DNA of 64,000 bases, taken from NCBI RefSeq assembly GCF_016107685.1, contig NZ_JABASY010000002.1:496001-560000 (forward strand). The letters are read 5' to 3'. Positions within the stretch are counted from its first letter, which is position 1; each line of letters begins with the position of its first letter. This stretch comes from Brevibacterium yomogidense. Its GTDB lineage: Bacteria; Actinomycetota; Actinomycetes; Actinomycetales; Brevibacteriaceae. Below are positions 40,779-50,141 of this stretch, one piece after another. A model generated the notes under the pieces. That model was not told the origin of the DNA, did no database searches, and saw only the letters and a program-made list of their open reading frames with translations. Made by a program: the position numbers and the translations under genes.

Positions 40779-41444
40779 GTGCAGCTGCTCGACCTCCTCA
40801 ACACCCCGGTGTTCGTCCTCGCGGGCACACCCGTGCCCTGGTCGGACCTCATCGGGAACATCTGTGCGATCGCCACGGTGTTCCTCGCCCTGCGGCGGAA
40901 CATCCTGTCGTGGCCCGTCCAGATCACGGGCTCCATCCTCCTGCTGAGCGCGAGCATCGGAGCGGGACTGGGTGGGAATGCCTCGCGTCAGGTCGTCATC
41001 ATCGCCGCGGCCGTCTGGGGCTGGACCCGCTGGCGGCAGGCGAAGCAGGAGACCGGCGAGATCGAGGTCCGCTGGGGCACCTGGAAGGAGCGGATCCTCC
41101 TGCTCGCGTTCCTCGCAGGCGGCACCGCGGTGTTCGGCGCGGTCCTCGCGTGGGGCGGCTGGTCCTGGAACCCGTACCCGGACGCCTACATCTTCGTCGG
41201 GTCCCTCGCCGCGATGGTCGCGCAGGGACGCGCCATCGTAGAATTCTGGTTCGTGTGGCTGCTCGTCGACCTCGTCGGCATCCCGCTCGCCGTCATGGGC
41301 GGGCTCGTGTTCTCCGGAGCCGTGTACTTCCTGTTCCTCATCATGGTGATCGTCGGCATCATCGACTGGAGCAGACGGTCCCGCCAGAGGATCGCATCCC
41401 CCCACGACTACTCTCCCGACGTCTCACGGCCCGACCCCGCATGA
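40779..41444 (+). CDS. pnuC: PnuC-type nicotinamide riboside transporter
   Basis: 221 residues with about seven membrane helices. PnuC features: [23 protein letters not shown], the WGWTRWR motif in helix 3, and the C-terminal [20 protein letters not shown] with an [12 protein letters not shown] helix. PnuC channels let nicotinamide riboside enter by diffusion, after which a kinase traps it. No NadR or NRK kinase gene is adjacent. The cytoplasmic tail ([16 protein letters not shown]) is basic. Co-transcribed with rpe. The substrate could also be another vitamin (PnuT/PnuX-like relatives), since channel residues cannot be judged by eye. Confidence 0.85.
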   Translation: MQLLDLLNTPVFVLAGTPVPWSDLIGNICAIATVFLALRRNILSWPVQITGSILLLSASIGAGLGGNASRQVVIIAAAVWGWTRWRQAKQETGEIEVRWGTWKERILLLAFLAGGTAVFGAVLAWGGWSWNPYPDAYIFVGSLAAMVAQGRAIVEFWFVWLLVDLVGIPLAVMGGLVFSGAVYFLFLIMVIVGIIDWSRRSRQRIASPHDYSPDVSRPDPA

Positions 41445-41464
41445 CCGGCGACGGACGTCTGCAC

Positions 41465-41470
41465 TACCCT
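41465..41470 (+). promoter_or_regulatory. -10 element TACCCT of the his/trp cluster, leaderless hisE
   Basis: TACCCT ends six bases before GTG 41477; consistent with the TANNNT boxes elsewhere. Confidence 0.45.
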
Positions 41471-41476
41471 GAATGT

Positions 41477-41740
41477 GTGAAGGACTTCGAATCCCTGTTT
41501 GCGGAACTGACCCAGAAGGCACGGACCCGGCCTGAGGGATCCTCGACGGTCGCGGAACTCGACGCCGGCATCCACCAGATCGGGAAGAAGATCGTGGAGG
41601 AGGCCGCTGAAGTGTGGATGGCCGCCGAATACCAGAGCGACGACGAACTCGCGGAGGAGATCTCGCAGGCGATCTACCACCTGCAGGTCATGATGATCGC
41701 CCGCGGTCTCACGACAGCGGACGTCTACCGACATCTCTGA
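41477..41740 (+). CDS. hisE: Phosphoribosyl-ATP pyrophosphohydrolase
   Basis: 87 residues, all-alpha NTP pyrophosphohydrolase. [14 protein letters not shown], then the Mg-binding [18 protein letters not shown] and [19 protein letters not shown] are standard for HisE. It carries out step 2 of histidine synthesis; the cyclohydrolase (hisI) is a separate gene 5 kb downstream. GTG 41477 is chosen by size, family start and the TACCCT box. hisG follows after 54 bases with its own AGGAG. Confidence 0.94.
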   Translation: MKDFESLFAELTQKARTRPEGSSTVAELDAGIHQIGKKIVEEAAEVWMAAEYQSDDELAEEISQAIYHLQVMMIARGLTTADVYRHL

Positions 41741-41794
41741 GCGGTCGTCCCGCACACCGCACCCCGGTCGCCCACCCACCAGGAGTCCCATCCC

Positions 41795-42643
41795 ATGCTT
41801 CGCATCGCGGTGCCCAACAAGGGCACCCTCTCCGAATCCGCCACCACCATGCTCCGGGAGGCGGGCTACAAGCTGCGCACCAACGCGAAGACACTCGTGA
41901 GCCGCGACGACACGAACGGCATCGAGTTCTTCTACCTGCGCCCCCGCGACATCGCCGTCTACATCGGGGAGGGGATCCTCGACCTCGGCATCACCGGGCG
42001 GGACCTGCTCCTGGAGTCGGAGGCTGGTGCGCTCGAGACCCTGCCGCTGGGCTTCGGCCGGTCCCGCTTCCACTACGCGAGCCCTGCCGGGACGTTCACC
42101 GACGTCGACGAGCTCGAGGGGAAGCGGATCGCGACGAGCTATCCCGTCCTCGTGAAGAAGGACCTCGACAACCGGGGGATCGACGCACGCACAGTGAGCC
42201 TCGACGGCGCGGTCGAGGTCTCGATCGAGCTGGGTGTCGCGGACGCCATCGCGGATGTCGTGGAGACCGGCACGACACTGCGACAGGCGGGCCTGGAGAC
42301 TTTCGGTGAGCCGATCATGCGGTCCGAGGGCCTGCTCGTCGCACCGAAGGAGCGCTGCGACCTGTCGGAAGCCGCGCAGGTGGTCGTCCGCCGGCTCGAG
42401 AGCGTCATGGTCGCCCGCAGCTACGTCATCGTCGACTACGACGTGCCGGTCGAGAAGCTCTCCGACGCCGTCGCGGTGACCCCCGGTTTCGAGTCTCCCA
42501 CCGTCTCTCCGATGCGCGACCCCGAATGGGTCGCCGTGAGGTCCATGGTGTCCGCCGACGCCCAGCACACCGTCATGGACCAGCTGTACTCCGTGGGCGC
42601 CCGAGCGATCCTGGTGACGAACATTGCTGCCTGCCGCGTCTGA
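41795..42643 (+). CDS. hisG: ATP phosphoribosyltransferase, long form
   Basis: 282 residues. First step of histidine synthesis. N-terminal LRIAVPNKGTLSESATTML, DLGITGRDLL, and the PRPP loop VADAIADVVETGTTLRQAGLE. The extra C-terminal domain (from ~210, SPTVSPMRDPEWVAVRSMV) is the ACT-like regulatory domain that binds histidine, so a HisZ partner is not needed. RBS AGGAG in ACCAGGAGTCCC. It overlaps the next gene by 20 bases. Confidence 0.96.
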   Translation: MLRIAVPNKGTLSESATTMLREAGYKLRTNAKTLVSRDDTNGIEFFYLRPRDIAVYIGEGILDLGITGRDLLLESEAGALETLPLGFGRSRFHYASPAGTFTDVDELEGKRIATSYPVLVKKDLDNRGIDARTVSLDGAVEVSIELGVADAIADVVETGTTLRQAGLETFGEPIMRSEGLLVAPKERCDLSEAAQVVVRRLESVMVARSYVIVDYDVPVEKLSDAVAVTPGFESPTVSPMRDPEWVAVRSMVSADAQHTVMDQLYSVGARAILVTNIAACRV

Positions 42644-43097
42644 GCCGGGGAAGGCCGTCTTCCGACCGCGGATGCTCCGCGTCGTCGGCCTGATCCTCGC
42701 ACCCGTCGTCACCGCGTCCTTCGTCGCACTCGCCATTGCGCTCACCGTCATGGAGTGGCCCGGCTGGAAGCCGGAGATCGACACGATCTGGATGGTGGGC
42801 CTCGGCGTCGTCATCTCGGCCATCCTCCTGCGGTTCGCCTCGATCGTCGCGAAGGCGGACGAGGACGGCCTCTTCGTCCGCAACATCGTCGCGACGCGCA
42901 GATACGAGTGGAGCCAGATCGTGAGCGTCTCGTACTCCGAGGCGCTGGGCGACTCGTGGGCGAACCTCAGCCTGTCCGACGGCTCGACCGCCGCTGTCAT
43001 GGCGATCCAGGCGGCCGACGGCCCGCGCGCACGGGAGGCGACAGAACGATTGCGTATCCTCGTAGACGAGCACACCCCATCCGGAGGCACCACGTGA
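42624..43097 (+). CDS. Membrane protein with PH-like domain in the his operon
   Basis: 157 residues from TTG 42624 (an ATG at 42672 is an alternative, MLRVVGLIL). Two membrane helices (VVGLILAPVVTASFVALAIAL; TIWMVGLGVVISAILL) are followed by a small beta-rich domain (AKADEDGLFVRNIVATRRYEWSQIVSVSY, WANLSLSDGSTAAVMAIQ) and a final helix (REATERLRILV). This is the arrangement of actinobacterial bPH-type membrane proteins. A similar gene follows hisG in other actinobacteria. Function unknown. Overlaps both neighbours (20 bases with hisG, 4 with the CoA-transferase). Confidence 0.75.
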   Translation: MLPAASEPGKAVFRPRMLRVVGLILAPVVTASFVALAIALTVMEWPGWKPEIDTIWMVGLGVVISAILLRFASIVAKADEDGLFVRNIVATRRYEWSQIVSVSYSEALGDSWANLSLSDGSTAAVMAIQAADGPRAREATERLRILVDEHTPSGGTT

Positions 43098-44293
43098 CAA
43101 TCCCCCAGACCCCACGCAGCGCAGGACCCCTCGCGGGCACCGTCGTCGTCGACCTGTCCCGCGCCCTCGCCGGCCCCCACGCGGGGCAGATGCTCGGCGA
43201 CCTGGGCGCCCGCGTCATCAAGGTCGAGAACCCCGGTTCCGGGGACGACTCCCGCAGCTGGGGGCCGCCCTTCGCGGGCCCCGAGGACGACCCGCAGTCC
43301 ACCTACTACCTCTCCTGCAACCGCAACAAGGAGTCCATCGCGCTCGATCTCAAGAGCGACGACGGTGCGGAGACGCTGCGCAGGCTCATCGGGAGGGCGG
43401 ACGTCCTCATCGAGAACTTCCGCTCCGGTGTGCTGGACCGGCTGGGCTTCTCCACCACCACGATGGCGGAGCAGAACCCCCGCCTCGTCGTCCTGTCGAT
43501 CACCGGATTCGGCCACGACGGGCCGGAATCCTCACGGGCCGGCTACGACCAGATCGCGCAGGGTGAGGGCGGGCTCATGTCGATCACGGGCTCCGGCCCG
43601 GACGACTTCCAGCGGGTGGGCGTGCCGATCGCGGACCTGCTCGCGGGCATCCACGGCGCCTACGGTGTGCTCGCCGCACTCCTGGAGCGCGAGCGGACCG
43701 GCCGGGGGAAGGTCGTCCGCACCTCCCTCATCGCGGGCATGGTCGGCATCCACGCCTTCCAGGGCACCCGGGCGACGATCGGCGGGATGACACCGGAGCC
43801 CGGCGGCAACCACCACGCCACTCTCGCCCCCTACGGGCTCTTCGCGTGCCGGAACGGTGCGGTGCAGATCTCCGTGGGCAACGAGAAGATGTGGCTGCGC
43901 TTGTGCGAGGCCTTCGACATCGACTCCTCCGACCCCCGCTTCGCGACGAACGGCGACCGCTTCGCACACCGCGCGGCGCTCATCGAGACCATCGAGGACC
44001 GCTTCTCCGCGTACGAGGCGGAGCCGCTGCTCGTGAAGCTGTCCGAGGCGGGCATCCCGGCCGGGGTTGTGAGGACGCTGCCGGAGGTGTACGAGTGGGA
44101 GCAGGCCCTGTCCCAGGGCCTCAAGGTCTCTGCCGCGCACCCGACGATCGGCGACATCGACCTGCCCGGACCGCCGCTGCGGTTCTTCGACGCGGACGGT
44201 TCCGGGGAGACGGAGACGACCGTGACCGAGCACCTCGCACCGCCGCGGCTGTCCGAGCAGGAAGCGACCATCCGCGAATGGCTGGAGGGCTGA
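43094..44293 (+). CDS. CaiB/BaiF-family (class III) CoA-transferase
   Basis: 399 residues from GTG 43094 (GTGA overlap). N-terminal LAGTVVVDLSRALAGPHAGQMLGDLGARVIKVE, YYLSCNRNKESIALDLK and VLIENFRSGVLDRLG are class III hallmarks. The catalytic Asp is in RAGYDQIAQGEGG. C-terminal LLVKLSEAGIPAGVVRTLPEV and LPGPPLRF complete the fold. The family moves CoA between carboxylic acids such as formate/oxalate, carnitine or mesaconate; the substrate is not predictable here. One base separates it from the acyl-CoA carboxyltransferase gene, suggesting a two-gene unit. It is not a histidine enzyme despite its place in the his operon. Confidence 0.9.
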   Translation: MTIPQTPRSAGPLAGTVVVDLSRALAGPHAGQMLGDLGARVIKVENPGSGDDSRSWGPPFAGPEDDPQSTYYLSCNRNKESIALDLKSDDGAETLRRLIGRADVLIENFRSGVLDRLGFSTTTMAEQNPRLVVLSITGFGHDGPESSRAGYDQIAQGEGGLMSITGSGPDDFQRVGVPIADLLAGIHGAYGVLAALLERERTGRGKVVRTSLIAGMVGIHAFQGTRATIGGMTPEPGGNHHATLAPYGLFACRNGAVQISVGNEKMWLRLCEAFDIDSSDPRFATNGDRFAHRAALIETIEDRFSAYEAEPLLVKLSEAGIPAGVVRTLPEVYEWEQALSQGLKVSAAHPTIGDIDLPGPPLRFFDADGSGETETTVTEHLAPPRLSEQEATIREWLEG

Positions 44294-44294
44294 G

Positions 44295-45797
44295 ATGGCC
44301 AAGCGCCTGAGCTCGCGCGAACTCATCGACCGCGTCGTGGACCCGGGCAGCTTCACGTCGTGGGACACGACCCCGATCGTCCCCGCCGGCGGGATCGACG
44401 ACGACTACGCGGCGGAGCTCGCCGCGGCGCGTGAGAAGTCCGGGGTCGACGAAGCGGTCATCACCGGCGAGGGGCTCATCCACGGTCGTCGTGTGGCGAT
44501 CGTGGCGTGCGAATTCCGGTTCCTCGCCGGGTCGATCGGCACGGCGGCCGCCCAGCGGCTCGTCGAGGCGATCGAGCGGGCGACCGTCGAGGGGCTGCCC
44601 GTCCTCGCCGGGCCGTCCTCCGGCGGCACACGGATGCAGGAGGGCACTGTCGCGTTCCTGTCGATGGTGAAGATCACCGCGGCAGTGGTCGCCTACAAGA
44701 AGGCGCGCCTGCCGTTCCTCGTCTACCTGCGCCACCCCACCACGGGTGGCGTCTTCGCCTCGTGGGGGTCCCTGGGCCACGTGACCGTGGCGGAGCCCGA
44801 TTCCCTCATCGGCTTCCTCGGGCCGCGGGTCTTCGAGCAGCTCTACGACCGCGAGTTCCCCGTGGGGGTCCAGTCGGGGGAGAACCTCCAGCGACACGGC
44901 ATCATCGACGCCGTCCTGGGGCCTGACCGCATCCACGACACGGTGGCCCGGGTGCTCGACGTCCTCATGGGCGCACGCGAGCTGCCCGCGCGGGTGCAGG
45001 ATCCGGACTCACGCCCCGCGGAGCCCGACGAACGGTCCGCGTGGGACATCATCACGGCCTCCCGGCGGCCGGAGCGCCCCGGCGTCCGCGATCTCCTGCG
45101 CCACGGGGCGACCCACGTCCTGCCGCTGCGCGGGACCGGGCAGGGGGAGAAGGACCCCGGCCTGCTCCTGGCGATCGCGAAGTTCGGATCCGCCCCCTGC
45201 ATCGTGCTCGGGCAGGACCGGTACCGGCAGCATGCGCGCGAACCCATGGGACCCGCGGCACTGCGTGAGGCCCGACGAGGCATGCGTCTGTCGGAGGAGC
45301 TCCGCATCCCCCTCGTCACGATCATCGACACGCCCGGTGCGGCGCTGTCGAAGGAGGCGGAGGAGGGCGGACTCGCGGGTGAGATCGCACGCAGCCTCGC
45401 CGACCTCATCGACCTGGACGCTCCCAGCGTCTCCGTCATCATGGGTGAGGGCTCCGGGGGCGGTGCGCTCGCGCTCATCCCGGCCGACCGTGTCCTGTCC
45501 GCCCAGAACGGGTGGCTCTCCCCGCTGCCTCCGGAGGGGGCCTCCGCGATCGTCCACCGCGACACCGACCACGCCGCGGAGATGGCGCAGGCGCAGAAGG
45601 TCCAGTCGGCTGAGCTCGTCGCCGCCGGCATCGTCGACCGGATCGTCGCGGAGCCCGTCGACGCGTCCGACGATCCGCGCGGCTTCATCGACCGGCTGTC
45701 GAAGACGCTCGAGTTCGAGATCCTCGAACTCATGCGCACGCCCGAATACCTGCGTGCGGGCACCCGGGTCGCGCGCTACCGGGAGCTGGGACTGTGA
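44295..45797 (+). CDS. Acyl-CoA carboxylase carboxyltransferase, fused beta-alpha (AccD-AccA type)
   Basis: 500 residues, two crotonase-like halves. The N-terminal half (~1-235) is AccD-like: [32 protein letters not shown] and [13 protein letters not shown], but without the Cys4 zinc finger. The C-terminal half (~255-500) is AccA-like: [41 protein letters not shown] CoA loop and [20 protein letters not shown]. It should transfer carboxyl from biotin to acetyl- or another acyl-CoA, but the biotin carboxylase/BCCP must come from elsewhere. AccDA fusions occur in other actinobacteria. Directly after the CoA-transferase gene and overlapping hisF by GTGA. Confidence 0.88.
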   Translation: MAKRLSSRELIDRVVDPGSFTSWDTTPIVPAGGIDDDYAAELAAAREKSGVDEAVITGEGLIHGRRVAIVACEFRFLAGSIGTAAAQRLVEAIERATVEGLPVLAGPSSGGTRMQEGTVAFLSMVKITAAVVAYKKARLPFLVYLRHPTTGGVFASWGSLGHVTVAEPDSLIGFLGPRVFEQLYDREFPVGVQSGENLQRHGIIDAVLGPDRIHDTVARVLDVLMGARELPARVQDPDSRPAEPDERSAWDIITASRRPERPGVRDLLRHGATHVLPLRGTGQGEKDPGLLLAIAKFGSAPCIVLGQDRYRQHAREPMGPAALREARRGMRLSEELRIPLVTIIDTPGAALSKEAEEGGLAGEIARSLADLIDLDAPSVSVIMGEGSGGGALALIPADRVLSAQNGWLSPLPPEGASAIVHRDTDHAAEMAQAQKVQSAELVAAGIVDRIVAEPVDASDDPRGFIDRLSKTLEFEILELMRTPEYLRAGTRVARYRELGL

Positions 45798-46567
45798 GCA
45801 CCGCCGTGCGCGTCATCCCGTGCCTCGACGTCGACGCGGGTCGTGTCGTCAAGGGTGTGAACTTCGCAGACCTGCGCGACGCGGGCGACCCCGTCGAACT
45901 GGCGCACCGCTACGACGCGCAGGGCGCGGATGAGCTCACGTTCCTCGACGTCACCGCGACGACCGGGGACCGCTCCACGACGTACGACATGGTCACCCGC
46001 TGCGCGGAGCAGGTCTTCATCCCACTCACCGTGGGCGGCGGCGTGCGCTCTGTCGACGACGTCGATCGGCTGCTGCGCTGCGGGGCGGACAAGGTCGGCA
46101 TCAACAGCGCCGCGGTGGCCCGCCCGGAGCTCATCGGCGAGATCGCCCAGCGGTTCGGCAGCCAGGTGGTCGTGCTGTCCGTCGACGCGCGCCGTGTCCC
46201 GGACGGGGAGGCGCCGACGGCCTCGGGCTACGAGGTCACGACGCACGGCGGCCGGAAGGGCACCGGGATGTGCGCCGTCGAATGGTCACGGCGCGCCGCG
46301 GAATCCGGTGCGGGGGAGATCCTGCTCAACAGCATCGACGCGGACGGGACCAAGGCGGGCTTCGACCTCACGATGCTGCGCGCGGTCCGTGCGGCGGTCC
46401 AGGTGCCCCTCATCGCGTCCGGAGGCGCCGGATCACCGGCACATTTCCCGCCCGCGGTCGTTGCGGGTGCGGACGCCGTGCTCGCCGCGAGTATCCTGCA
46501 CTTCGGGGACACCACCGTCGGGGAGATCAAGGAGGAGCTGCGCCGTGCAGGCCACGAAGTCCGGTGA
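45794..46567 (+). CDS. hisF: Imidazole glycerol phosphate synthase, cyclase subunit
   Basis: 257 residues, TIM barrel. [21 protein letters not shown] (catalytic Asp), [33 protein letters not shown], and the second Asp in [25 protein letters not shown] closes the phosphate site. Works with HisH, whose gene is not in the window; hisA, B, C and D are also elsewhere. Coupled to the preceding gene by four bases and overlapping hisI by 23. Confidence 0.96.
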   Translation: MSTAVRVIPCLDVDAGRVVKGVNFADLRDAGDPVELAHRYDAQGADELTFLDVTATTGDRSTTYDMVTRCAEQVFIPLTVGGGVRSVDDVDRLLRCGADKVGINSAAVARPELIGEIAQRFGSQVVVLSVDARRVPDGEAPTASGYEVTTHGGRKGTGMCAVEWSRRAAESGAGEILLNSIDADGTKAGFDLTMLRAVRAAVQVPLIASGGAGSPAHFPPAVVAGADAVLAASILHFGDTTVGEIKEELRRAGHEVR

Positions 46568-46928
46568 GGAGCGGTCGTCCGCAGAGGATCAGCGTGCCGC
46601 TGAGCAGGCCGCTGTCGCCGCGCTCGTCTTCGACGCGCGCGGGCTCCTGCCCGTGATCGTCCAGGAGGCGACGACGAGGGACGTCCTCATGCTCGCGTGG
46701 GCGAACGCCGAGGCGGTGCGCAGCACCCTCGCCACCCGCCGGGCCACCTACTGGTCCCGGTCCCGGTCCCAGCTGTGGGTCAAGGGGGAGACCTCCGGTC
46801 ACGTCCAGCATGTCGTGTCCGTCGCCGCCGACTGCGACGGGGACACGCTGCTCTACACCGTCGAGCAGACGGGTCCGGCCTGCCACACGGGGACGCAGAC
46901 GTGCTTCACCACGAGAGAGCTGTCATGA
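46545..46928 (+). CDS. hisI: Phosphoribosyl-AMP cyclohydrolase
   Basis: 127 residues from GTG 46545, supported by GGAGGAG seven bases upstream inside hisF. An N-terminal acidic extension (~22 residues) precedes the HisI core: [40 protein letters not shown], and metal site [11 protein letters not shown] followed by [10 protein letters not shown]. Catalyses step 3 of histidine synthesis. Single-domain form; the pyrophosphohydrolase is separate. Ends with an ATGA overlap into trpE, tying the his and trp genes into one transcript. Confidence 0.95.
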   Translation: MQATKSGEERSSAEDQRAAEQAAVAALVFDARGLLPVIVQEATTRDVLMLAWANAEAVRSTLATRRATYWSRSRSQLWVKGETSGHVQHVVSVAADCDGDTLLYTVEQTGPACHTGTQTCFTTRELS

Positions 46929-48466
46929 GACGCACACCCAGCCGCGACGACTTCTGCGCCCGCGGCGCACACCACCGCATCGTCCCCGTGCACACGACCG
47001 TCCTCGCGGACACGGAGACGCCCCTGTCCCTCTACCGGCGGCTCGCGGAAGGCCGGCCCGGCGGGTTCCTCCTCGAGTCGGCCGCGCAGGACCAGTGGAG
47101 CCGGTACTCGTTCGTCGGCCGCGCTCCCGTCGCCACGCTCACGGAGGTCGACGGCGAAGCGGTGTGGCTGGGCACGCCTCCCGCGGGCCTCCCGACCGAC
47201 GGCGACCCCCACGAGGCGCTCGCGGCGGCGCTATCCGAACTCGCCGCGGAGCGCACGGACCACGGGCTCCCGCCGATGGTGTCGTCCTTCGTCGGCTACT
47301 TGGGCTGGGACTCCGTACGGCGCTTCGAGGACCTCGGCCCCAGCCCGCTGCCGGAACACCCGGTGCCTGAACTCTCGATGTCGATCCCCGGCGACGTCGC
47401 GATCCTCGACCACTTCACGTCCCGCCTCACCCTCGTCGCCAATGCGGTGAACGTCGACGGCCGGGCGGAGGGCGTCGAAGCGGCCTATGATGCCGCCGCC
47501 GCACGCCTCGAGGCGATGCTCACCGATCTCGCCGTGCCGCTGTCCCCGTCGCTGGCCGTCCACGGGTCTCCGGAGCCGGAGGTGAAGTCGCGCACGCACG
47601 CCGACGACTACCTCGCAGCGGTCGCGGCGGCGCAGCAGGACATCGTCGACGGCGAGATCTTCCAGGTGGTCCTGGGGCAGCGGTTCGACACGGAGATCGA
47701 CGCGTCGGCGACCGACGTCTACCGCATGCTCCGCGCGTCGAATCCCAGCCCCTACATGTACCTGCTCGACGTGCCGGTGCCGGAGGGCTCGCCGCTCACC
47801 ATCATCGGCTCCTCGCCGGAGGCCCTCGTGACGGTCACGGACGGGGTCGTCACGACGCACCCGATCGCCGGGACACGGCCCCGCGGCGCCCACGCCGACG
47901 AGGATCGCATGCTGGCTGCCGACCTGCTGTCGGACGAGAAGGAGCGGGCCGAGCACCTCATGCTCGTGGACCTCGCCCGCAACGACCTCGCGAAGATCAG
48001 CCGTCCAGGCTCCGTCGACGTCGTCGAATTCATGGAGATCGAGACCTACAGCCACGTCATGCACATCGTGTCGACGGTGACCGGGCTGCTGCGCGACGGC
48101 GTGACGGGCCTCGACGTCCTGCGCGCCACCTTCCCCGCGGGCACCCTGTCCGGCGCTCCGAAGCCGCGCGCGCTGTCGATCATCGACCGTCTCGAGCCGA
48201 CGGCGCGCGGCGTCTACGGCGGCGTGGTCGGCTACCTCTCGTTCACCGGCGACCTCGACGTCGCGATCGCGATCCGCACGGGCGTGCTGCGCGACGGACT
48301 GCTCACGGTGTCCGCCGGTGCCGGCATCGTCGCGGACTCCGACCCCCAGTCCGAACTGGAGGAGTGCCACCGGAAGGCGGCGGCGGTGCTGCGTGCCGCA
48401 GCCGCCGCGCACACGCTGCGCTCACCGCTGGACCCGCCGCCCGCTCCGGTGGAGGGGCAGCGATGA
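46925..48466 (+). CDS. trpE: Anthranilate synthase component I
   Basis: 513 residues. N-terminal feedback region with the Trp-binding [18 protein letters not shown], then the chorismate-binding core: [44 protein letters not shown], and [11 protein letters not shown]. Intact feedback motif implies tryptophan inhibition. It needs a glutamine amidotransferase (TrpG), not in the window. Because it overlaps hisI, there is no room for a trp leader-peptide attenuator directly in front of it. Confidence 0.96.
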   Translation: MRRTPSRDDFCARGAHHRIVPVHTTVLADTETPLSLYRRLAEGRPGGFLLESAAQDQWSRYSFVGRAPVATLTEVDGEAVWLGTPPAGLPTDGDPHEALAAALSELAAERTDHGLPPMVSSFVGYLGWDSVRRFEDLGPSPLPEHPVPELSMSIPGDVAILDHFTSRLTLVANAVNVDGRAEGVEAAYDAAAARLEAMLTDLAVPLSPSLAVHGSPEPEVKSRTHADDYLAAVAAAQQDIVDGEIFQVVLGQRFDTEIDASATDVYRMLRASNPSPYMYLLDVPVPEGSPLTIIGSSPEALVTVTDGVVTTHPIAGTRPRGAHADEDRMLAADLLSDEKERAEHLMLVDLARNDLAKISRPGSVDVVEFMEIETYSHVMHIVSTVTGLLRDGVTGLDVLRATFPAGTLSGAPKPRALSIIDRLEPTARGVYGGVVGYLSFTGDLDVAIAIRTGVLRDGLLTVSAGAGIVADSDPQSELEECHRKAAAVLRAAAAAHTLRSPLDPPPAPVEGQR

Positions 48467-48951
48467 CGAAGGGCAGGAGCGTCGTCGCACTCCTCGCACT
48501 CGCGGGGATCCTCTGGATCCTCGCCACGCGGTCGTGGGGAGTCGACGCACCCGGCGCGGCCACCGGACCGTCCGGCGTGGCCGAGGTCTCCGGGGACGAC
48601 GCAGCGTCGCACCCCGTCCTCACCGCGTGCGCCGCGGTCCTCGCGGTCGCGTCCCTCCTGCTCGCGATGCTCGGCCGCATCGGCAGGATCGTCGTCTGCG
48701 TCCTCATCGCCGCGGTGGGCGGCGGCGCGATCCTCACAGCCCTGTCCTCGTCCGCGCCCGCCGGGACCGTGTGGCTCACCGCCGCCGCCGGGGCAGCGGT
48801 CGTCGCCGTGGCCGTCTGGACCGCGGTGGTGAGTCCCCGGTGGCAGGTGTCCGGACGGTACGACCGTCAGGCCGACACCTCGAATGTCTCGGACGACGAC
48901 GATCCGGCGGCCGCGTGGGACGCTCTGTCGCGCGGAGAGGACCCGAGCTGA
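48463..48951 (+). CDS. Trp-region membrane protein
   Basis: 162 residues with four hydrophobic helices (VVALLALAGILWILA; VLTACAAVLAVASLLLAML; IVVCVLIAAVGGGAIL; TVWLTAAAGAAVVAVAVW), the WGV motif after helix 1, and an acidic C-terminal tail (NVSDDDDPAAAWDALSRG) seen in the actinobacterial Trp-operon-associated membrane protein family. Such a gene sits between trpE and trpC in many actinobacteria, including M. tuberculosis (Rv1610, from memory). A transport or sensing role for tryptophan is only a guess. ATGA overlap with trpE. Confidence 0.82.
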   Translation: MTKGRSVVALLALAGILWILATRSWGVDAPGAATGPSGVAEVSGDDAASHPVLTACAAVLAVASLLLAMLGRIGRIVVCVLIAAVGGGAILTALSSSAPAGTVWLTAAAGAAVVAVAVWTAVVSPRWQVSGRYDRQADTSNVSDDDDPAAAWDALSRGEDPS

Positions 48952-49034
48952 AGCACGACGCGCGACGTGCAACAATATCCGCATAAGCATCCGACCCCTA
49001 TCCCGCGGGCTCGCCCCGCCAGCCGAGGAGTGAC

Positions 49035-49295
49035 ATGAGTACGACAGTCCGCAGTGGAGCCCCCGACCTCGACCAGGCATCGATCGACTACGACCTGGTC
49101 AAGGACCCCGGCCACGGCAACACCCCGGCCGCCTGGATGGGTGTTTTCCTCATGCTGCTGGGTGGCACGATCCTCGCGATCGGCTTCGTCCTCGACCTGG
49201 ACGTCCTCACCTACGGCGGCCTCGCCGTGGTCGTGGCCGGCCCGATCGTCGGCCTCATCATGCGCGCCGCCGGCAAGGGCAAGCCGCGTTCGTGA
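49035..49295 (+). CDS. HGxxPAAW-family small membrane protein
   Basis: 86 residues. The name motif is HGNTPAAW at about residues 27-34, followed by two membrane helices (MGVFLMLLGGTILAIGFVL; LTYGGLAVVVAGPIVGLIM) and a basic end ([10 protein letters not shown]). Found in actinobacterial trp clusters; function unknown. ATG 49035 has GAGGAG upstream; 83 bases separate it from the previous gene, and an AT-richer patch there (ACAATATCCGCATAAG) could hold a promoter. GTGA overlap with trpC. Confidence 0.82.
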   Translation: MSTTVRSGAPDLDQASIDYDLVKDPGHGNTPAAWMGVFLMLLGGTILAIGFVLDLDVLTYGGLAVVVAGPIVGLIMRAAGKGKPRS

Positions 49296-50077
49296 CGGTT
49301 CTCGACGACATCATCGTCGGCGTCCGCGAGGACATCGAGACGCGCAAGCGCACGCGCTCGCTCGCCGATGTCCGTCAGGCCGCCGCCGACGCTCCGCCGG
49401 TGCGCCCGTTCCCGCCGGAGTCCGGCTTCGGCCTCATCTGCGAAGTGAAGAGGTCGTCGCCGTCGAAGGGGGCACTCGCGGACATCCCGGACCCCGCGGC
49501 TCTCGCAGCCGCGTACGCATCAGGCGGCGCTGCGGCCGTGAGCGTGCTCACGGAGCAGCGCCGGTTCGGCGGATCGCTCGCGGATCTCGACGCCGTCCGC
49601 GCCGCGGTGGACGTGCCGGTGCTGCGCAAGGACTTCATGGTCGACGAGTACCAGTTCCATGAGGCGCGCGCGCACGGGGCTGACATCGTCCTCATCATCG
49701 TGGCGGCACTCGACGACGCCCAGCTGGAGGACCAGCTGGCGCTCAGCGCCGCGCTGGGCATGAGCGCCCTCGTGGAGACCCACACGGTCGAGGAGCTCGA
49801 GCGTGCGACAGAGGTCGGCGCCAGCCTCGTCGGCGTCAACACCCGCAACCTCAAGGACCTGAGCGTCGACTCCTCGCGCTTCGCGCAGCTGGCGGCCCAC
49901 GCGCCCCCCGGAGCCGTGCTCGTCGCGGAATCCGGGGTGACGGGTGCGGACACCGTCGCCGAATACGCTCGGGCCGGGGCCCACCTCGGCCTCGTCGGCG
50001 AAGCGCTCGTCACCGGAGGGGATCCCGCAGCCGCAGTCGCCTCCTTCACCGCGGCAGGGCGCGCCGCGCGTCCCTGA
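49292..50077 (+). CDS. trpC: Indole-3-glycerol-phosphate synthase
   Basis: 261 residues, TIM barrel. [17 protein letters not shown] (catalytic Lys and Glu region), [35 protein letters not shown], and [12 protein letters not shown] and AESGVTG complete the active site. Single-function enzyme; trpF is not in the window. Overlaps the HGxxPAAW gene by four bases. trpB follows after 64 bases. Confidence 0.97.
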   Translation: MTVLDDIIVGVREDIETRKRTRSLADVRQAAADAPPVRPFPPESGFGLICEVKRSSPSKGALADIPDPAALAAAYASGGAAAVSVLTEQRRFGGSLADLDAVRAAVDVPVLRKDFMVDEYQFHEARAHGADIVLIIVAALDDAQLEDQLALSAALGMSALVETHTVEELERATEVGASLVGVNTRNLKDLSVDSSRFAQLAAHAPPGAVLVAESGVTGADTVAEYARAGAHLGLVGEALVTGGDPAAAVASFTAAGRAARP

Positions 50078-50141
50078 CACGTCCGCGCCCGTCCGCCCGC
50101 CCAGGCCTCGAGGCCCCGTCCACGTCACCAGGAGCCGTCCC

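Noticed and set aside
46900-46960. trp leader-peptide attenuator before trpE
   Set aside because: trpE overlaps hisI by four bases and no Trp-codon leader or alternative hairpins are present.
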